DNA from: Membranipora membranacea
Lineage: Eukaryota > Bryozoa > Gymnolaemata > Cheilostomatida > Membraniporidae
DNA length: 64,000 bases
Assembly (NCBI GenBank): GCA_914767715.1
Contig: OU612071.1
Location: 16,552,948 to 16,616,947 of the forward strand
Direction: 5' to 3'
Shown here: positions 14,601-27,488 of the stretch, one piece after another
Position numbering within the stretch: position 1 is the first letter of the stretch
Layout: each line of letters opens with the position of its first letter
Made by a program: the position numbers and the translations under genes
The notes under the pieces: generated by a model
What the model saw: only the letters and a program-made list of their open reading frames with translations
The model's database searches: none
What the model was told of the DNA's origin: nothing

Positions 14601-15005
14601 ATCGAAAACGCATCGTCACAGGGAGCTAATATTTTAGATGAGATATAGGGATGTCATTGCGAACATCAAAACAGAGTTTCAAACGTTTCTAAGCTAGTAA
14701 AGAATTCTGCCCAATTATTGGCTATTTTCCCCAGGACCGTACCTATCGATTTTTGTCGATTTTTTGCAAAATACCTAGATAGAAAACGCATTGTTACAGG
14801 GAGCTAGTATTTTAGATGAGATATAGAGACATCATTGCGAACCTCAAAACAGAGTATCAAGCGTTTTTAAGCTAGTAAAGAATTCTGCCCAATTATTGGC
14901 TAGTTTCCCCAGGACCATACCTATCGATTTTTCTCGATTTTTTGCAAAATACCTCGACAGAATACGCATCATCACAGGGAGCTAATATAATATGAGATAT
15001 AGGGT
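11653..15005. repeat. Long segmental duplication, copy 2 (19 monomers)
   Basis: Partner of 8095-11095. Differences are few point changes plus an indel of two monomers at about 13650-14005. The match ends where copy 1 has CCTAAAAACATAATTTCAAACG (after 11100) but copy 2 has CCTCAAAACATAATTTCAAGCG followed by a TAAGCGAGTATAG monomer. Confidence 0.88.
13650..14005. repeat. Two-monomer indel between the long duplicates
   Basis: Copy 2 carries about 356 bp absent from copy 1. In copy 1 the GTTCCAACCATTTC monomer (near 10050) passes directly into TTTCTTCAGGACC. In copy 2 the corresponding monomer (near 13610) passes into CCCCTGGACC, a TTGAAAAATACC monomer and a TTTCTTCAGG monomer before rejoining. 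The inserted pair resembles the pair at about 13120-13300, so it is best explained as unequal exchange within copy 2, or a loss in copy 1. Confidence 0.78.
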
Positions 15006-16369
15006 TGTCATTGCGAACCTCAAAACATAATTTCAAGCGTTTCTAAGCGAGTATAGATTCCTGCACAATTATTTGCTACTTTCCTTAGGACCGGACCTAT
15101 CGATTTTTGTCAAATTCTTGCAAAATACCTCGATAGAATACGCATCGTCACAGGGAGCTAATATTTTAGATGAGATATAGAGACATCATTGCGAACCTCA
15201 AAACAGAGTTTCAAACGTTTCTAAGCTTGTAAAGAATTCTGCCCAATTATTGACTATTTTCCCCAGGACCGTACTAATCGATTTTTGTCGATATCTTGCA
15301 AAATACCTAGATAGAAAACGCATTGTTACAAGGAGCTAGTGTTTTAGATGAGATATAGAGACATCATTGCGAACCTCAAAACAGAGTTTCAAACGTTTCT
15401 AAGCTAGTAAAGAATTCTGCCCAATTATTGGCTATTTTCCCCAGGACCGTACCTATCGATTTTTGCCGATTGTTTGCAAAATATCTAGATCGAAAACGCA
15501 TCGTCACAGGAAGCTAATATTTTAGATGAGATATAGGGACGTCATTGCAAACTTCAAAAGAGAGTTTCAAACGTTTCAAAGCTAGTAAAGAATTCTGCCC
15601 AATTATTGGCTATTTTCCCCAGGACCGTACCTATCGATTTTTGTCGATTTTTTGCAAAATACCTAGATCGAAAACGCATCGTCACAGGGAGCTAATATTT
15701 TAGATGAGACATAGGGACGTCATTGCGAACTTCAAAACAGAGTTTCAAATGTTTCTAAGCTAATAAAGAAATCTGCCCAATTATTTGCTATTTTCCCCAG
15801 GACCGTACCTATTGATTTTTGTCGATATCCTGCCAAATACCTAGATAGAAAATGCATTGTTACAGGGAGCTAATATTTTAGATGAGATATGGAGACATCA
15901 TTGTGAACCTCAAAACAGAGTTTCAAGCGGCTCTAAGCTAGTAAAGATTTCTGCCCAATTATTGGCTAATTTCCCCGGGACCGTACCTATCGATTTTTGT
16001 CGATTTTTTGCAAAATACCTAGATCGAAAACGCATCGTCACAGGGAGCTAATATTTTAGATGAGATATGGAGACATCATTGCGAACCTCAAAACAGAGTT
16101 TCAAACGTTTCTAAGCTAGTAAAGAATTCTGCCCAATTATTGGCCAATTTCCCCATGACCGTACCTATCGATTTTTGTCGATATCTTGCAATATACCTAG
16201 ATAGAAAACGCATTGTTACAGGGAGCTAATATTTTAGATGAGATATAGAGACATCATTGCGAACCTCAAAACAGAGTTTCAAGCGTTTCTAAGCTAGTAA
16301 AGATTTCTCCCCAAATATTTGCTAGTTTCCCCGGGACCGTACCTATCGATTTTTGTCGATTTTTTGCAA
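15006..16369. repeat. Left flank of the A/B super-array
   Basis: Ordinary left-domain monomers. The part from about 14950 to 15690 matches about 31659-32400 at +16,709 bp (marker TATAGATTCCTGCAC, then CAAATTCTTGC). The part at about 16150-16460 matches about 33040-33350 at +16,888 bp (marker AGATTTCTCCCCAAATATT at 16301 and 33189). These displacements are 94 and 95 monomers. Confidence 0.78.
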
Positions 16370-17720
16370 AATACCTAGATCGAATACGCATCGTCACAGG
16401 GAGCTAATATTTTAGATGAGATATAGAAACATCATTGCAAACCTCAAAACAGAGTCTCAAACGTTTCTAAGCTAGTAAAGAATTCTGCCCAATTATTGGC
16501 TATTTTCTCCAGGACAGTACCTATCGATTTTTGTCGATATCTTGCAATATACCTAGATCGAAAACGCATCGTCACAGGATGCTAATATTTTAGATGAGAT
16601 ATAGAGACATCATTGCGAACCTCAAAACAGAGTCTCAAACGTTTCTAAGCTAGTAAAGAATTCTGCCAATTATAGTCTATTTTAGGCTAATTTCCCCAGG
16701 ACCATACCTATCGATTTTTGTTTGATTTTTTGCAAAATACCTAGATCGAAAACGCATCGTCACAGGGAGCTAATATTTTAGATGAGATATAGGGATGTCA
16801 TTGCGAACATCAAAACAGAGTTTCAAACGTTTCTAAGCTAGTAAAGAATTCTGCCAAATTATTGGCTATTTTCCCCAGGACCGTACCTATCGATTTTTGT
16901 CGATATCTTGCAATATACCTAGATAGAAAACGCATTGTTACAGGGAGCTAATATTTTAGATGAGATATAGAGACATCATTGCGAACCTCAAAACAGAGTT
17001 TCAAGCGTTTCTAAGCTAGTAAAGATTTCTGCCCAAATATTTGCTAATTTCCCCGGGACCGTACCTATCGATTTTTGTCGATTTTTTGCAAAATACCTAG
17101 ATCGAATACGCATCGTCACAGGGAGCTAATATTTTAGATGAGATATAGAAACATCATTGCGAACCTCAAAACAGAGTCTCAAACGTTTCTAAGCTAGTAA
17201 AGAATTCTGCCCAATTATTGGCTATTTTCCCCTGGACCGTACCTATCGATTTTTGTCGATATCTTGCAAAATACCTAGATAGAAAACGCATTGTTACAGG
17301 GAGCTAGTATTTTAGATGAGATATAGAGACATCATTGCGAACCTCAAAACAGAGTATCAAGCGTTTCGAAGCTAGTAAAGAATTCTGCCCAATTATTGGC
17401 TAATTTCCCCAGGACCATACCTATCGATTTGTGTCGATTTTTTGCAAAATACCTAGATCGAAAACGCATCGTCACAGGGAGCTAATATTTTAGATGAGAT
17501 ATAGGGATGTCATTGCGAACTTCAAAACAGAGTTTCAGACGTTTCTAAGCTAGTAAAGATTTCTGCCCAATTATTTGCTAATTTCCCCTGGACCGTACCT
17601 ATCGACTTTTGTCGATTTCTTGCAAGATATCTCGACAGAATACGCATCATCACAGGGAGCTAATATAATATGAGATGTAGGGACGTCATTGCGAACCTCA
17701 AAACAGAATTTCAAGCGTTT
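16370..17720. repeat. Block B0 (first, slightly diverged 8-mer)
   Basis: Corresponds to block B1 (20029-21450) at +3,730 bp. Shared markers are GATCGAATACGC with ATATAGAAACATC, TTTTCTCCAGGACAG, GTTTGATTTTTTGC and AAATATTTGC. It differs from the later B copies by an aberrant 188-bp monomer (about 16622-16809). Confidence 0.8.
16622..16809. repeat. Aberrant 188-bp monomer
   Basis: The interval from TCAAAACAG at 16622 to the next at 16810 is 188 bp, about 10 bp over the norm. Inside it AATTATAGTCTATTTT is followed by AGGCTAATTTCCCC instead of CCCCAGG. The left half matches the ATAGTC monomers near 10440 and 14355 and the right half matches a TTGGCTAATTTCC monomer. This is the footprint of a slightly out-of-register exchange. 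Confidence 0.85.
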
Positions 17721-20028
17721 CTGAGCGAGTATAGATTTTTCCCAATTATTTGCTACTTTCCTTAGGACCGGACCTATCGATTTTTGTCAATTTCTTGCAA
17801 AATACCTCGATAGAATAAGCATCGCCACAGGGAGCTAATATTTTAGATAAGATATAGGGACGACATTGCGAACCTCAAAACCAAGTTTTAAGCGTTTCTA
17901 AGCGAGTAAAGGATTCTGCCAAATTATTTGCTAATTTCCCCAGGACCGTACCTATCGATTTTTGTCGATTTTTTGCAAAAGACATAGATCGAAAACGCAT
18001 CGTCACAGGAAGCTAATATTTTAGATGAGATATAGAGACATCATTGCGAACCTCAAAACAGAGTTTCAAGCGTTTCTAAGCTAGTAAAGATTTCTGCCCA
18101 ATTGTTTGCTAATTTCCCCGGGACCGTACCTATCGATTTTTGTCGATTTTTTGCAAAATACCTAGATCGAAAACGCATCGTCACAGGGAGCTAATATTTT
18201 AGATGAGATATAGAGACATCATTGCGAACCTCAAAACAGAGTTTCAAACGTTTCTAGGCTAGTAAAGAATTTTGCCCAATTATTTGCTAATTTCCTCAGG
18301 ACCATACTTATCGATTTTTGTCGATTTTTTGCAAAGTTCCTAGATCGAAAACGCATCGTCACAGGGAGCTAATATTTTAGATGAGATATAGGGATGTCAT
18401 TGCAAACTTCAAAACAGAGTTTCAAACGTTTCTAAGCTAGTTAAGAATTCTGCCCAATTATTGGCTATTTTCCCCAGGACCGTACTTATCGATTTTTGTC
18501 GACATCTTGCAAAATACCTCAACAGAATACGCATCATGACAGGGAGCTAAGATAATATGAGATATAGGGACGTCATTGCGAACCTCAAAACAGAATTTCA
18601 AGCGTTTCTAAGCGAGTCTAGATTTTTCCCAATTATTTGCTACTTTCCTTAGGACCGGACCTATCGATTTTTGTCAATTTCTTGCAAAATACCTCGATAG
18701 AATACGCATCGTCACAGGGAGCTAATATTTTAGATGAGATATAGGGACGACATTGCGAACCTCAAAACCGAGTTTTAAGCGTTTCTAAGCGAGTAAAGGA
18801 TTCTGCCAAATTATTTGCTAATTTCCCCAGGACCGCACCTATCGATTTTTGTCGATTTTTTGCAAAAGACCTAGATCGAAAACGCATCGTCACAGGAAGC
18901 TGATATTTTAGATGAGATATGGAGACATCATTGCAAACCTCAAAACAGAGTTTCAAGCGTTTCTAAGCTAGTAAAGTTTCCTGCCCAATTGTTTGCTAAT
19001 TTCCCCGGGACCGTACCTATTGATTTTTGTCGATTTTTTGCAAAAGACCTAGATCGAAAACGCATCGTCACAGGGAGCTAATATTTTAGATGAGATATAG
19101 AGACATCATTGCGAACCTCAAAACAGAGTTTTAAACGTTTCTAAGCTAGTAAAGAATTCTGCCCAATTATTGGCTATTTTCCCCAGGACCGTACCCATCG
19201 ATTTTTGTCGATATCTTGCAAAATACCTAGATTGAAAACGCATTGTTACAGGATGCTAGTATTTTAGATGAGATATAGAGACATCATTGCGAACCTCAAA
19301 ACAGAGTATCAAGCGTTTCTAAGCTAGTAAAGAATTCTGCCCAATTATTGGCTAATTTCCCAAGGACCGTATCTATCGATTTTTGTCAATTTCTTGCAAA
19401 ATACCTAGATAGAAAACGCATCGTCACAGGGAGCTAATATTTTATATGAGATATAGGGACGTCATTGCCAACTTCAAAACAGAGTTTCAAACGTTTCTAA
19501 GCTAGTAAATAATTCTGCCCAGTTATTGGCTAATTTCCCAAGGACCGTACTTATCGATTTTTGTCGATATCTTGCAAAATACCTAGCTAGAAAACGCATT
19601 GGTACAGGGAGCTAGTATTTTAGATGAGATATAGAGACATCATTGCGAACCTCAAAACAGAGTATCAAGCGTTTCGAAGCTAGTAAAGAATTCTGCCCAA
19701 TTATTGGCTAATTTCCCCAGGACCATACCTATCGATTTGTGTCGATTTTTTGCAAAATACCTAGATCGAAAACGCATCGTCACAGGGAGCTAATATTTTA
19801 GATGAGATATAGGGATGTCATTGCGAACTTCAAAACAGAGTTTCAAGCGTTTCTAAGCTAGTAAAGATTTCTGCCCAATTATTTGCTAATTTCCCCTGGA
19901 CCGTACCTATCGACTTTTGTCGATTTCTTGCAAGATATCTCGACAGAATACGCATCATCACAGGGAGCTAATATAATATGAGATATAGGGACGTCATTGC
20001 GAACCTCAAAACAGAATTTCAAGCGTTT
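17721..20028. repeat. Block A1 (13-mer, 2,308 bp)
   Basis: Defined from one TGAGCGAGTATAGATTTTTCCC monomer to the next. Internal markers in order are ATAAGCATCGCCAC, AACCAAGTTTTAAGCG, CAAAAGACATAG, CTAGGCTAG with TTCCTCAGG, CATCATGACAGGGAGCTAAG, CAAAACCGAGTTTTAAG, AAGTTTCCTGCC, GATTGAAAACGC, CCAAGGACCGTATC and CTAGCTAGAAAACG. The same order recurs in A2, A3 and A4. Confidence 0.87.
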
Positions 20029-21450
20029 CTGAGCGAGTATAGATTTTTCCCAATTATTTGCTACTTTCCTTAGGACCGGACCTATCGATTTTTGTCAATT
20101 TCTTGCAAAATACCTAGATCGAATACGCATCGTCACAGGGAGCTAATATTTTAGATGAGATATAGAAACATCATTGCAAACCTCAAAACAGAGTCTCAAA
20201 CGTTTCTAAGCTAGTAAAGAATTCTGCCCAATTATTGGCTATTTTCTCCAGGACAGTACCTATCGATTTTTGTCGATATCTTGCAATATACCTAGATCGA
20301 AAACGCATCGTCACAGGATGCTAATATTTTAGATGAGATATAGAAACATCATTGCGAACCTCAAAACAGAGTCTCAAACGTTTCTAAGCTAGTAAAGAAT
20401 TCTGCCCAATTACTGGCTATTTTCCCCAGGACCGTACCTATCGATTTTTTTTTGATTTTTTGCAAAATACCTAGATCGAAAACGCATCGTCACAGGGAGC
20501 TAATATTTTAGATGAGATATAGGGATGTCATTACGAACTTCAAAACAGAGTTTCAAACGTTTCTAAGCTAGTAAAGAATTCTGCCAAATTATTGGCTATT
20601 TTCCCCAGGACCGTACCTATCGATTTTTGTCGATATCTTGCAATATACCTAGATAGAAAACGCATTGTTACAGGGAGCTAATATTTTAGATGAGATATAG
20701 AGACATCATTGCGAACCTCAAAACAGAGTTTCAAGCGTTTCTAAGCTAGTAAAGATCTCTGCCCAAATATTTGCTAATTTCCCCGGGACCGTACCTATCG
20801 ATTTTTGTCGATTTTTTGCAAAATACCTAGATCGAATACGCATCGTCACAGGGAGCTAATATTTTAGATGAGATATAGAAACATCATTGCGAACCTCAAA
20901 ACAGAGTCTCAAACGTTTCTAAGCTAGTAAAGAATTCTGCCCAATTATTGGCTATTTTCCCCTGGACCGTACCTATCGATTTTTGTCGATATCTTGCAAA
21001 ATACCTAGCTAGAAAACGCATTGTTACAGGGAGCTAGTATTTTAGATGAGATATAGAGACATCATTGCGAACCTCAAAACAGAGTATCAAGCGTTTCGAA
21101 GCTAGTAAAGAATTCTGCCCAATTATTGGCTAATTTCCCCAGGACCATACCTATCGATTTGTGTCGATTTTTTGCAAAATACCTAGATCGAAAACGCATC
21201 GTCACAGGGAGCTAATATTTTAGATGAGATATAGGGATGTCATTGCGAACTTCAAAACAGAGTTTCAGACGTTTCTAAGCTAGTAAAGATTTCTGCCCAA
21301 TTATTTGCTAATTTCCCCTGGACCGTACCTATCGACTTTTGTCGATTTCTTGCAAGATATCTCGACAGAATACGCATCATCACAGGGAGCTAATATAATA
21401 TGAGATGTAGGGACGTCATTGCGAACCTCAAAACAGAATTTCAAGCGTTT
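20029..21450. repeat. Block B1 (8-mer, 1,422 bp)
   Basis: Begins with the same half-monomer as block A (GATTTTTCCCAATTATTTGC through TTAGGACCGGACC), then switches near 20113 to GATCGAATACGCATCG instead of A's CTCGATAGAATAAGC. Its last two to three monomers (GTATCAAGCGTTTCGAAG, GATTTGTGTCG, CGACAGAATACGCATCATC) again match the end of block A. B therefore shares both ends with A and differs in the middle. Confidence 0.87.
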
Positions 21451-23758
21451 CTAAGCGAGTATAGATTTTTCCCAATTATTTGCTACTTTCCTTAGGACCG
21501 GACCTATCGATTTTTGTCAATTTCTTGCAAAATACCTCGATAGAATAAGCATCGCCACAGGGAGCTAATATTTTAGATAAGATATAGGGACGACATCGCG
21601 AACCTCAAAACCAAGTTTTAAGCGTTTCTAAGCGAGTAAAGGATTCTGCCAAATTATTTGCTAATTTCCCCAGGACCGTACCTATCGATTTTTGTCGATT
21701 TTTTGCAAAAGACATAGATCGAAAACGCATCGTCACAGGAAGCTAATATTTTAGATGAGATATAGAGACATCATTGCGAACCTCAAAACAGAGTTTCAAG
21801 CGTTTCTAAGCTAGTAAAGATTTCTGCCCAATTGTTTGCTAATTTCCCCGGGACCGTACCTATCGATTTTTGTCGATTTTTTGCAAAATACCTAGATCGA
21901 AAACGCATCGTCACAGGGAGCTAATATTTTAGATGAGATATAGGGATGTCATTGCGAACTTCAAAACAGAGTTTCAGACGTTTCTAGGCTAGTAAAGAAT
22001 TTTGCCCAATTATTTGCTAATTTCCTCAGGACCATACTTATCGATTTTTGTCGATTTTTTGCAAAGTTCCTAGATCGAAAACGCATCGTCACAGGGAGCT
22101 AATATTTTAGATGAGATATAGGGATGTCATTGCAAACTTCAAAACAGAGTTTCAAACGTTTCTAAGCTAGTTAAGAATTCTGCCCAATTATTGGCTATTT
22201 TCCCCAGGACCGTACTTATCGATTTTTGTCGACATCTTGCAAAATACCTCAACAGAATACGCATCATGACAGGGAGCTAAGATAATATGAGATATAGGGA
22301 CGTCATTGCGAACCTCAAAACAGAATTTCAAGCGTTTCTAAGCGAGTCTAGATTTTTCCCAATTATTTGCTACTTTCCTTAGGACCGGACCAATCGATTT
22401 TTGTCAATTTCTTGCAAAATACCTCGATAGAATACGCATCGTCACAGGGAGCTAATATTTTAGATAAGACATAGGGACGACATTGCGAACCTCAAAACCG
22501 AGTTTTAAGCGTTTCTAAGCGAGTAAAGGATTCTGCCAAATTATTGTCTATTTTCCCCAGGACCGTACCTATCGATTTTTGTCGATTTTTTGCAAAAGAC
22601 CTAGATCGAAAACGCATCGTCACAGGAAGCTGATATTTTAGATGAGATATGGAGACATCATTGCAAACCTCAAAACAGAGTTTCAAGCGTTTCTAAGCTA
22701 GTAAAGTTTCCTGCCCAATTGTTTGCTAATTTCCCCGGGACCGTACCTATCGATTTTTGTCGATTTTTTGCAAAATACCTAGATCGAAAACGCATCGTCA
22801 CAGGGAGCTAATATTTTAGATGAGATATAGAGACATCATTGCGAACCTCAAAACAGAGTTTTAAACGTTTCTAAGCTAGTAAAGAATTCTGCCCAATTAT
22901 TGGCTATTTTCCCCAGGACCGTACCTATCGATTTTTGTCGATATCTTGCAAAATACCTAGATTGAAAACGCATTGTTACAGGATGCTAGTATTTTAGATG
23001 AGATATAGAGACATCATTGCGAACCTCAAAACAGAGTATCAAGCGTTTCTAAGCTAGTAAAGAATTCTGCCCAATTATTGGCTAATTTCCCAAGGACCGT
23101 ATCTATCGATTTTTGTCAATTTCTTGCAAAATACCTAGATAGAAAACGCATCGTCACAGGGAGCTAATATTTTATATGAGATATAGGGACGTCATTGCCA
23201 ACTTCAAAACAGAGTTTCAAACGTTTCTAAGCTAGTAAATAATTCTGCCCAGTTATTGGCTAATTTCCCAAGGACCGTACTTATCGATTTTTGTCGATAT
23301 CTTGCAAAATACCTAGCTAGAAAACGCATTGGTACAGGGAGCTAGTATTTTAGATGAGATATAGAGACATCATTGCGAACCTCAAAACAGAGTATCAAGC
23401 GTTTCGAAGCTAGTAAAGAATTCTGCCCAATTATTGGCTAATTTCCCCAGGACCATACCTATCGATTTGTGTCGATTTTTTGCAAAATAGCTAGATCGAA
23501 AACGCACCGTCACAGGGAGCTAATATATTAGATGAGATATAGGGATGTCATTGCGAACTTCAAAACAGAGTTTCAAGCGTTTCTAAGCTAGTAAAGATTT
23601 CTGCCCAATTATTTGCTAATTTCCCCTGGACCGTACCTATCGACTTTTGTCGATTTCTTGCAAGATATCTCGACAGAATACGCATCATCACAGGGAGCTA
23701 AGATAATATGAGATATAGGGACGTCATTGCGAACCTCAAAACAGAATTTCAAGCGTTT
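21451..23758. repeat. Block A2 (13-mer, 2,308 bp)
   Basis: Same monomer order as A1 at +3,730 bp, with scattered substitutions such as GACCAATCG for GACCTATCG near 22390 and AAATAGCTAGATCG near 23486. One monomer near 22545 has ATTGTCTATTTTCC in place of ATTTGCTAATTTCC, probably a small conversion tract. Confidence 0.87.
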
Positions 23759-26066
23759 CTGAGCGAGTATAGATTTTTCCCAATTATTTGCTACTTTCCT
23801 TAGGACCGGACCTATCGATTTTTGTCAATTTCTTGCAAAATACCTCGATAGAATAAGCATCGCCACAGGGAGCTAATATTTTAGATAAGATATAGGGACG
23901 ACATCGCGAACCTCAAAACCGAGTTTTAAGCGTTGCTAAGCGAGTAAAGGATTCTGCCAAATTATTTGCTAATTTCCCCAGGACCGTACCTATCGATTTT
24001 TGTCGATTTTTTGCAAAAGACCTAGATCGAAAACGCATCGTCACAGGAAGATAATATTTTAGATGAGATATAGAGACATCATTGCGAACCTCAAAACAGA
24101 GTTTCAAGCGTTTCTAAGCTAGTAAAGATTTCTGCCCAATTGTTTGCTAATTTCCCCGGGACCGTACCTATCGATTTTTGTCGATTTTTTGCAAAATACC
24201 TAGATCGAAAACGCATCGTCACAGGGAGCTAATATTTTAGATGAGATATAGGGATGTCATTGCGAACCTCAAAACAGAGTTTCAAACGTTTCTAGGCTAG
24301 TAAAGAATTTTGCCCAATTATTTGCTAATTTCCTCAGGACCATACTTATCGATTTTTGTCGATTTTTTGCAAAGTTCCTAGATCGAAAACGCATCGTCAC
24401 AGGGAGCTAATATTTTAGATGAGATATAGGGATGTCATTGCAAACTTCAAAACAGAGTTTCAAACGTTTCTAAGCTAGTTAAGAATTCTGCCCAATTATT
24501 GGCTATTTTCCCCAGGACCGTACTTATCGATTTTTGTCGACATCTTGCAAAATACCTCAACAGAATACGCATCATGACAGGGAGCTAAGATAATATGAGA
24601 TATAGGGACGTCATTGCGAACCTCAAAACAGAATTTCAAGCGTTTCTAAGCGAGTCTAGATTTTTCCCAATTATTTGCTACTTTCCTTAGGACCGGACCA
24701 ATCGATTTTTGTCAATTTCTTGCAAAATACCTCGATAGAATACGCATCGTCACAGGGAGCTAATATTTTAGATAAGACATAGGGACGACATTGCGAACCT
24801 CAAAACCGAGTTTTAAGCGTTTCTAAGCGAGTAAAGGATTCTGCCAAATTATTTGCTAATTTCCCCAGGACCGCACCTATCGATTTTTGTCGATTTTTTG
24901 CAAAAGACCTAGATCGAAAACGCATCGTCACAGGAAGCTGATATTTTAGATGAGATATGGAGACATCATTGCAAACCTCAAAACAGAGTTTCAAGCGTTT
25001 CTAAGCTAGTAAAGTTTCCTGCCCAATTGTTTGCTAATTTCCCCGGGACCGTACCTATCGATTTTTGTCGATTTTTTGCAAAATACCTAGATCGAAAACG
25101 CATCGTCACAGGGAGCTAATATTTTAGATGAGATATAGAGACATCATTGCGAACCTCAAAACAGAGTTTCAAACGTTTCTAAGCTAGTAAAGAATTCTGC
25201 CCAATTATTGTCTATTTTCCCCAGGACCGTACCCATCGATTTTTGTCGATATCTTGCAAAATACCTAGATTGAAAACGCATTGTTACAGGATGCTAGTAT
25301 TTTAGATGAGATATAGAGACATCATTGCGAACCTCAAAACAGAGTATCAAGCGTTTCTAAGCTAGTAAAGAATTCTGCCCAATTATTGGCTAATTTCCCA
25401 AGGACCGTATCTATCGATTTTTGTCAATTTCTTGCAAAATACCTAGATAGAAAACGCATCGTCACAGGGAGCTAATATTTTATATGAGATATAGGGACGT
25501 CATTGCCAACTTCAAAACAGAGTTTCAAACGTTTCTAAGCTAGTAAATAATTCTGCCCAGTTATTGGCTAATTTCCCAAGGACCGTACTTATCGATTTTT
25601 GTCGATATCTTGCAAAATACCTAGCTAGAAAACGCATTGGTACAGGGAGCTAGTATTTTAGATGAGATATAGAGACATCATTGCGAACCTCAAAACAGAG
25701 TATCAAGCGTTTCGAAGCTAGTAAAGAATTCTGCCCAATTATTGGCTAATTTCCCCAGGACCATACCTATCGATTTGTGTCGATTTTTTGCAAAATACCT
25801 AGATCGAAAACGCATCGTCACAGGGAGCTAATATTTTAGATGAGATATAGGGATGTCATTGCGAACTTCAAAACAGAGTTTCAGACGTTTCTAAGCTAGT
25901 AAAGATTTCTGCCCAATTATTTGCTAATTTCCCCTGGACCGTACCTATCGACTTTTGTCGATTTCTTGCAAGATATCTCGACAGAATACGCATCATCACA
26001 GGGAGCTAATATAATATGAGATATAGGGACGTCATTGCGAACCTCAAAACAGAATTTCAAGCGTTT
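23759..26066. repeat. Block A3 (13-mer, 2,308 bp)
   Basis: Directly follows A2, giving two adjacent A blocks and marking the junction between the two A-B-A super-repeats. It carries the A marker series and matches A1 at +6,038 bp. It has CGTTGCTAAGCG near 23932 and the CAGGAAGATAATATT variant near 24047, the latter shared with the partial A block after 29799. Confidence 0.87.
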
Positions 26067-27488
26067 CTGAGCGAGTATAGATTTTTCCCAATTATTTGCT
26101 ACTTTCCTTAGGACCGGACCTATCGATTTTTGTCAATTTCTTGCAAAATACCTAGATCGAATACGCATCGTCACAGGGAGCTAATATTTTAGATGAGATA
26201 TAGAAACATCATTGCAAACCTCAAAACAGAGTCTCAAACGTTTCTAAGCTAGTAAAGAATTCTGCCCAATTATTGGCTATTTTCTCCAGGACAGTACCTA
26301 TCGATTTTTGTCGATATCTTGCAATATACCTAGATCGAAAACGCATCGTCACAGGATGCTAATATTTTAGATGAGATATAGAGACATCATTGCGAACCTC
26401 AAAACAGAGTCTCAAACGTTTCTAAGCTAGTAAAGAATTCTGCCCAATTACTGGCTATTTTCCCCAGGACCGTACCTATCGATTTTTTTTTGATTTTTTG
26501 CAAAATACCTAGATCGAAAACGCATCGTCACAGGGAGCTAATATTTTAGATGAGATATAGGGATGTCATTGCGAACTTCAAAACAGAGTTTCAAACGTTT
26601 CTAAGCTAGTAAAGAATTCTGCCAAATTATTGGCTATTTTCCCCAGGACCGTACCTATCGATTTTTGTCGATATCTTGCAATATACCTAGATAGAAAACG
26701 CATTGTTACAGGGAGCTAATATTTTAGATGAGATATAGAGACATCATTGCGAACCTCAAAACAGAGTTTCAAGCGTTTCTAAGCTAGTAAAGATCTCTGC
26801 CCAAATATTTGCTAATTTCCCCGGGACCGTACCTATCGATTTTTGTCGATTTTTTGCAAAATACCTAGATCGAATACGCATCGTCACAGGGAGCTAATAT
26901 TTTAGATGAGATATAGAAACATCATTGCGAACCTCAAAACAGAGTCTCAAACGTTTCTAAGCTAGTAAAGAATTCTGCCCAATTATTGGCTATTTTCCCC
27001 AGGACCGTACCTATCGATTTTTGTCGATATCTTGCAAAATACCTAGCTAGAAAACGCATTGTTACAGGGAGCTAGTATTTTAGATGAGATATAGAGACAT
27101 CATTGCGAACCTCAAAACAGAGTATCAAGCGTTTCGAAGCTAGTAAAGAATTCTGCCCAATTATTGGCTAATTTCCCCAGGACCATACCTATCGATTTGT
27201 GTCGATTTTTTGCAAAATACCTAGATCGAAAACGCATCGTCACAGGGAGCTAATATTTTAGATGAGATATAGGGATGTCATTGCGAACTTCAAAACAGAG
27301 TTTCAGACGTTTCTAAGCTAGTAAAGATTTCTGCCCAATTATTTGCTAATTTCCCCTGGACCGTACCTATCGACTTTTGTCGATTTCTTGCAAGATATCT
27401 CGACAGAATACGCATCATCACAGGGAGCTAATATAATATGAGATATAGGGACGTCATTGCGAACCTCAAAACAGAATTTCAAGCGTTT
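26067..27488. repeat. Block B2 (8-mer, 1,422 bp)
   Basis: Matches B1 at +6,038 bp with few differences, for example CCCCAGGACCG at about 27000 where B1 has CCCCTGGACCG. It keeps the unusual run of eight T in CGATTTTTTTTTGATT, seen also in B1. Confidence 0.87.
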
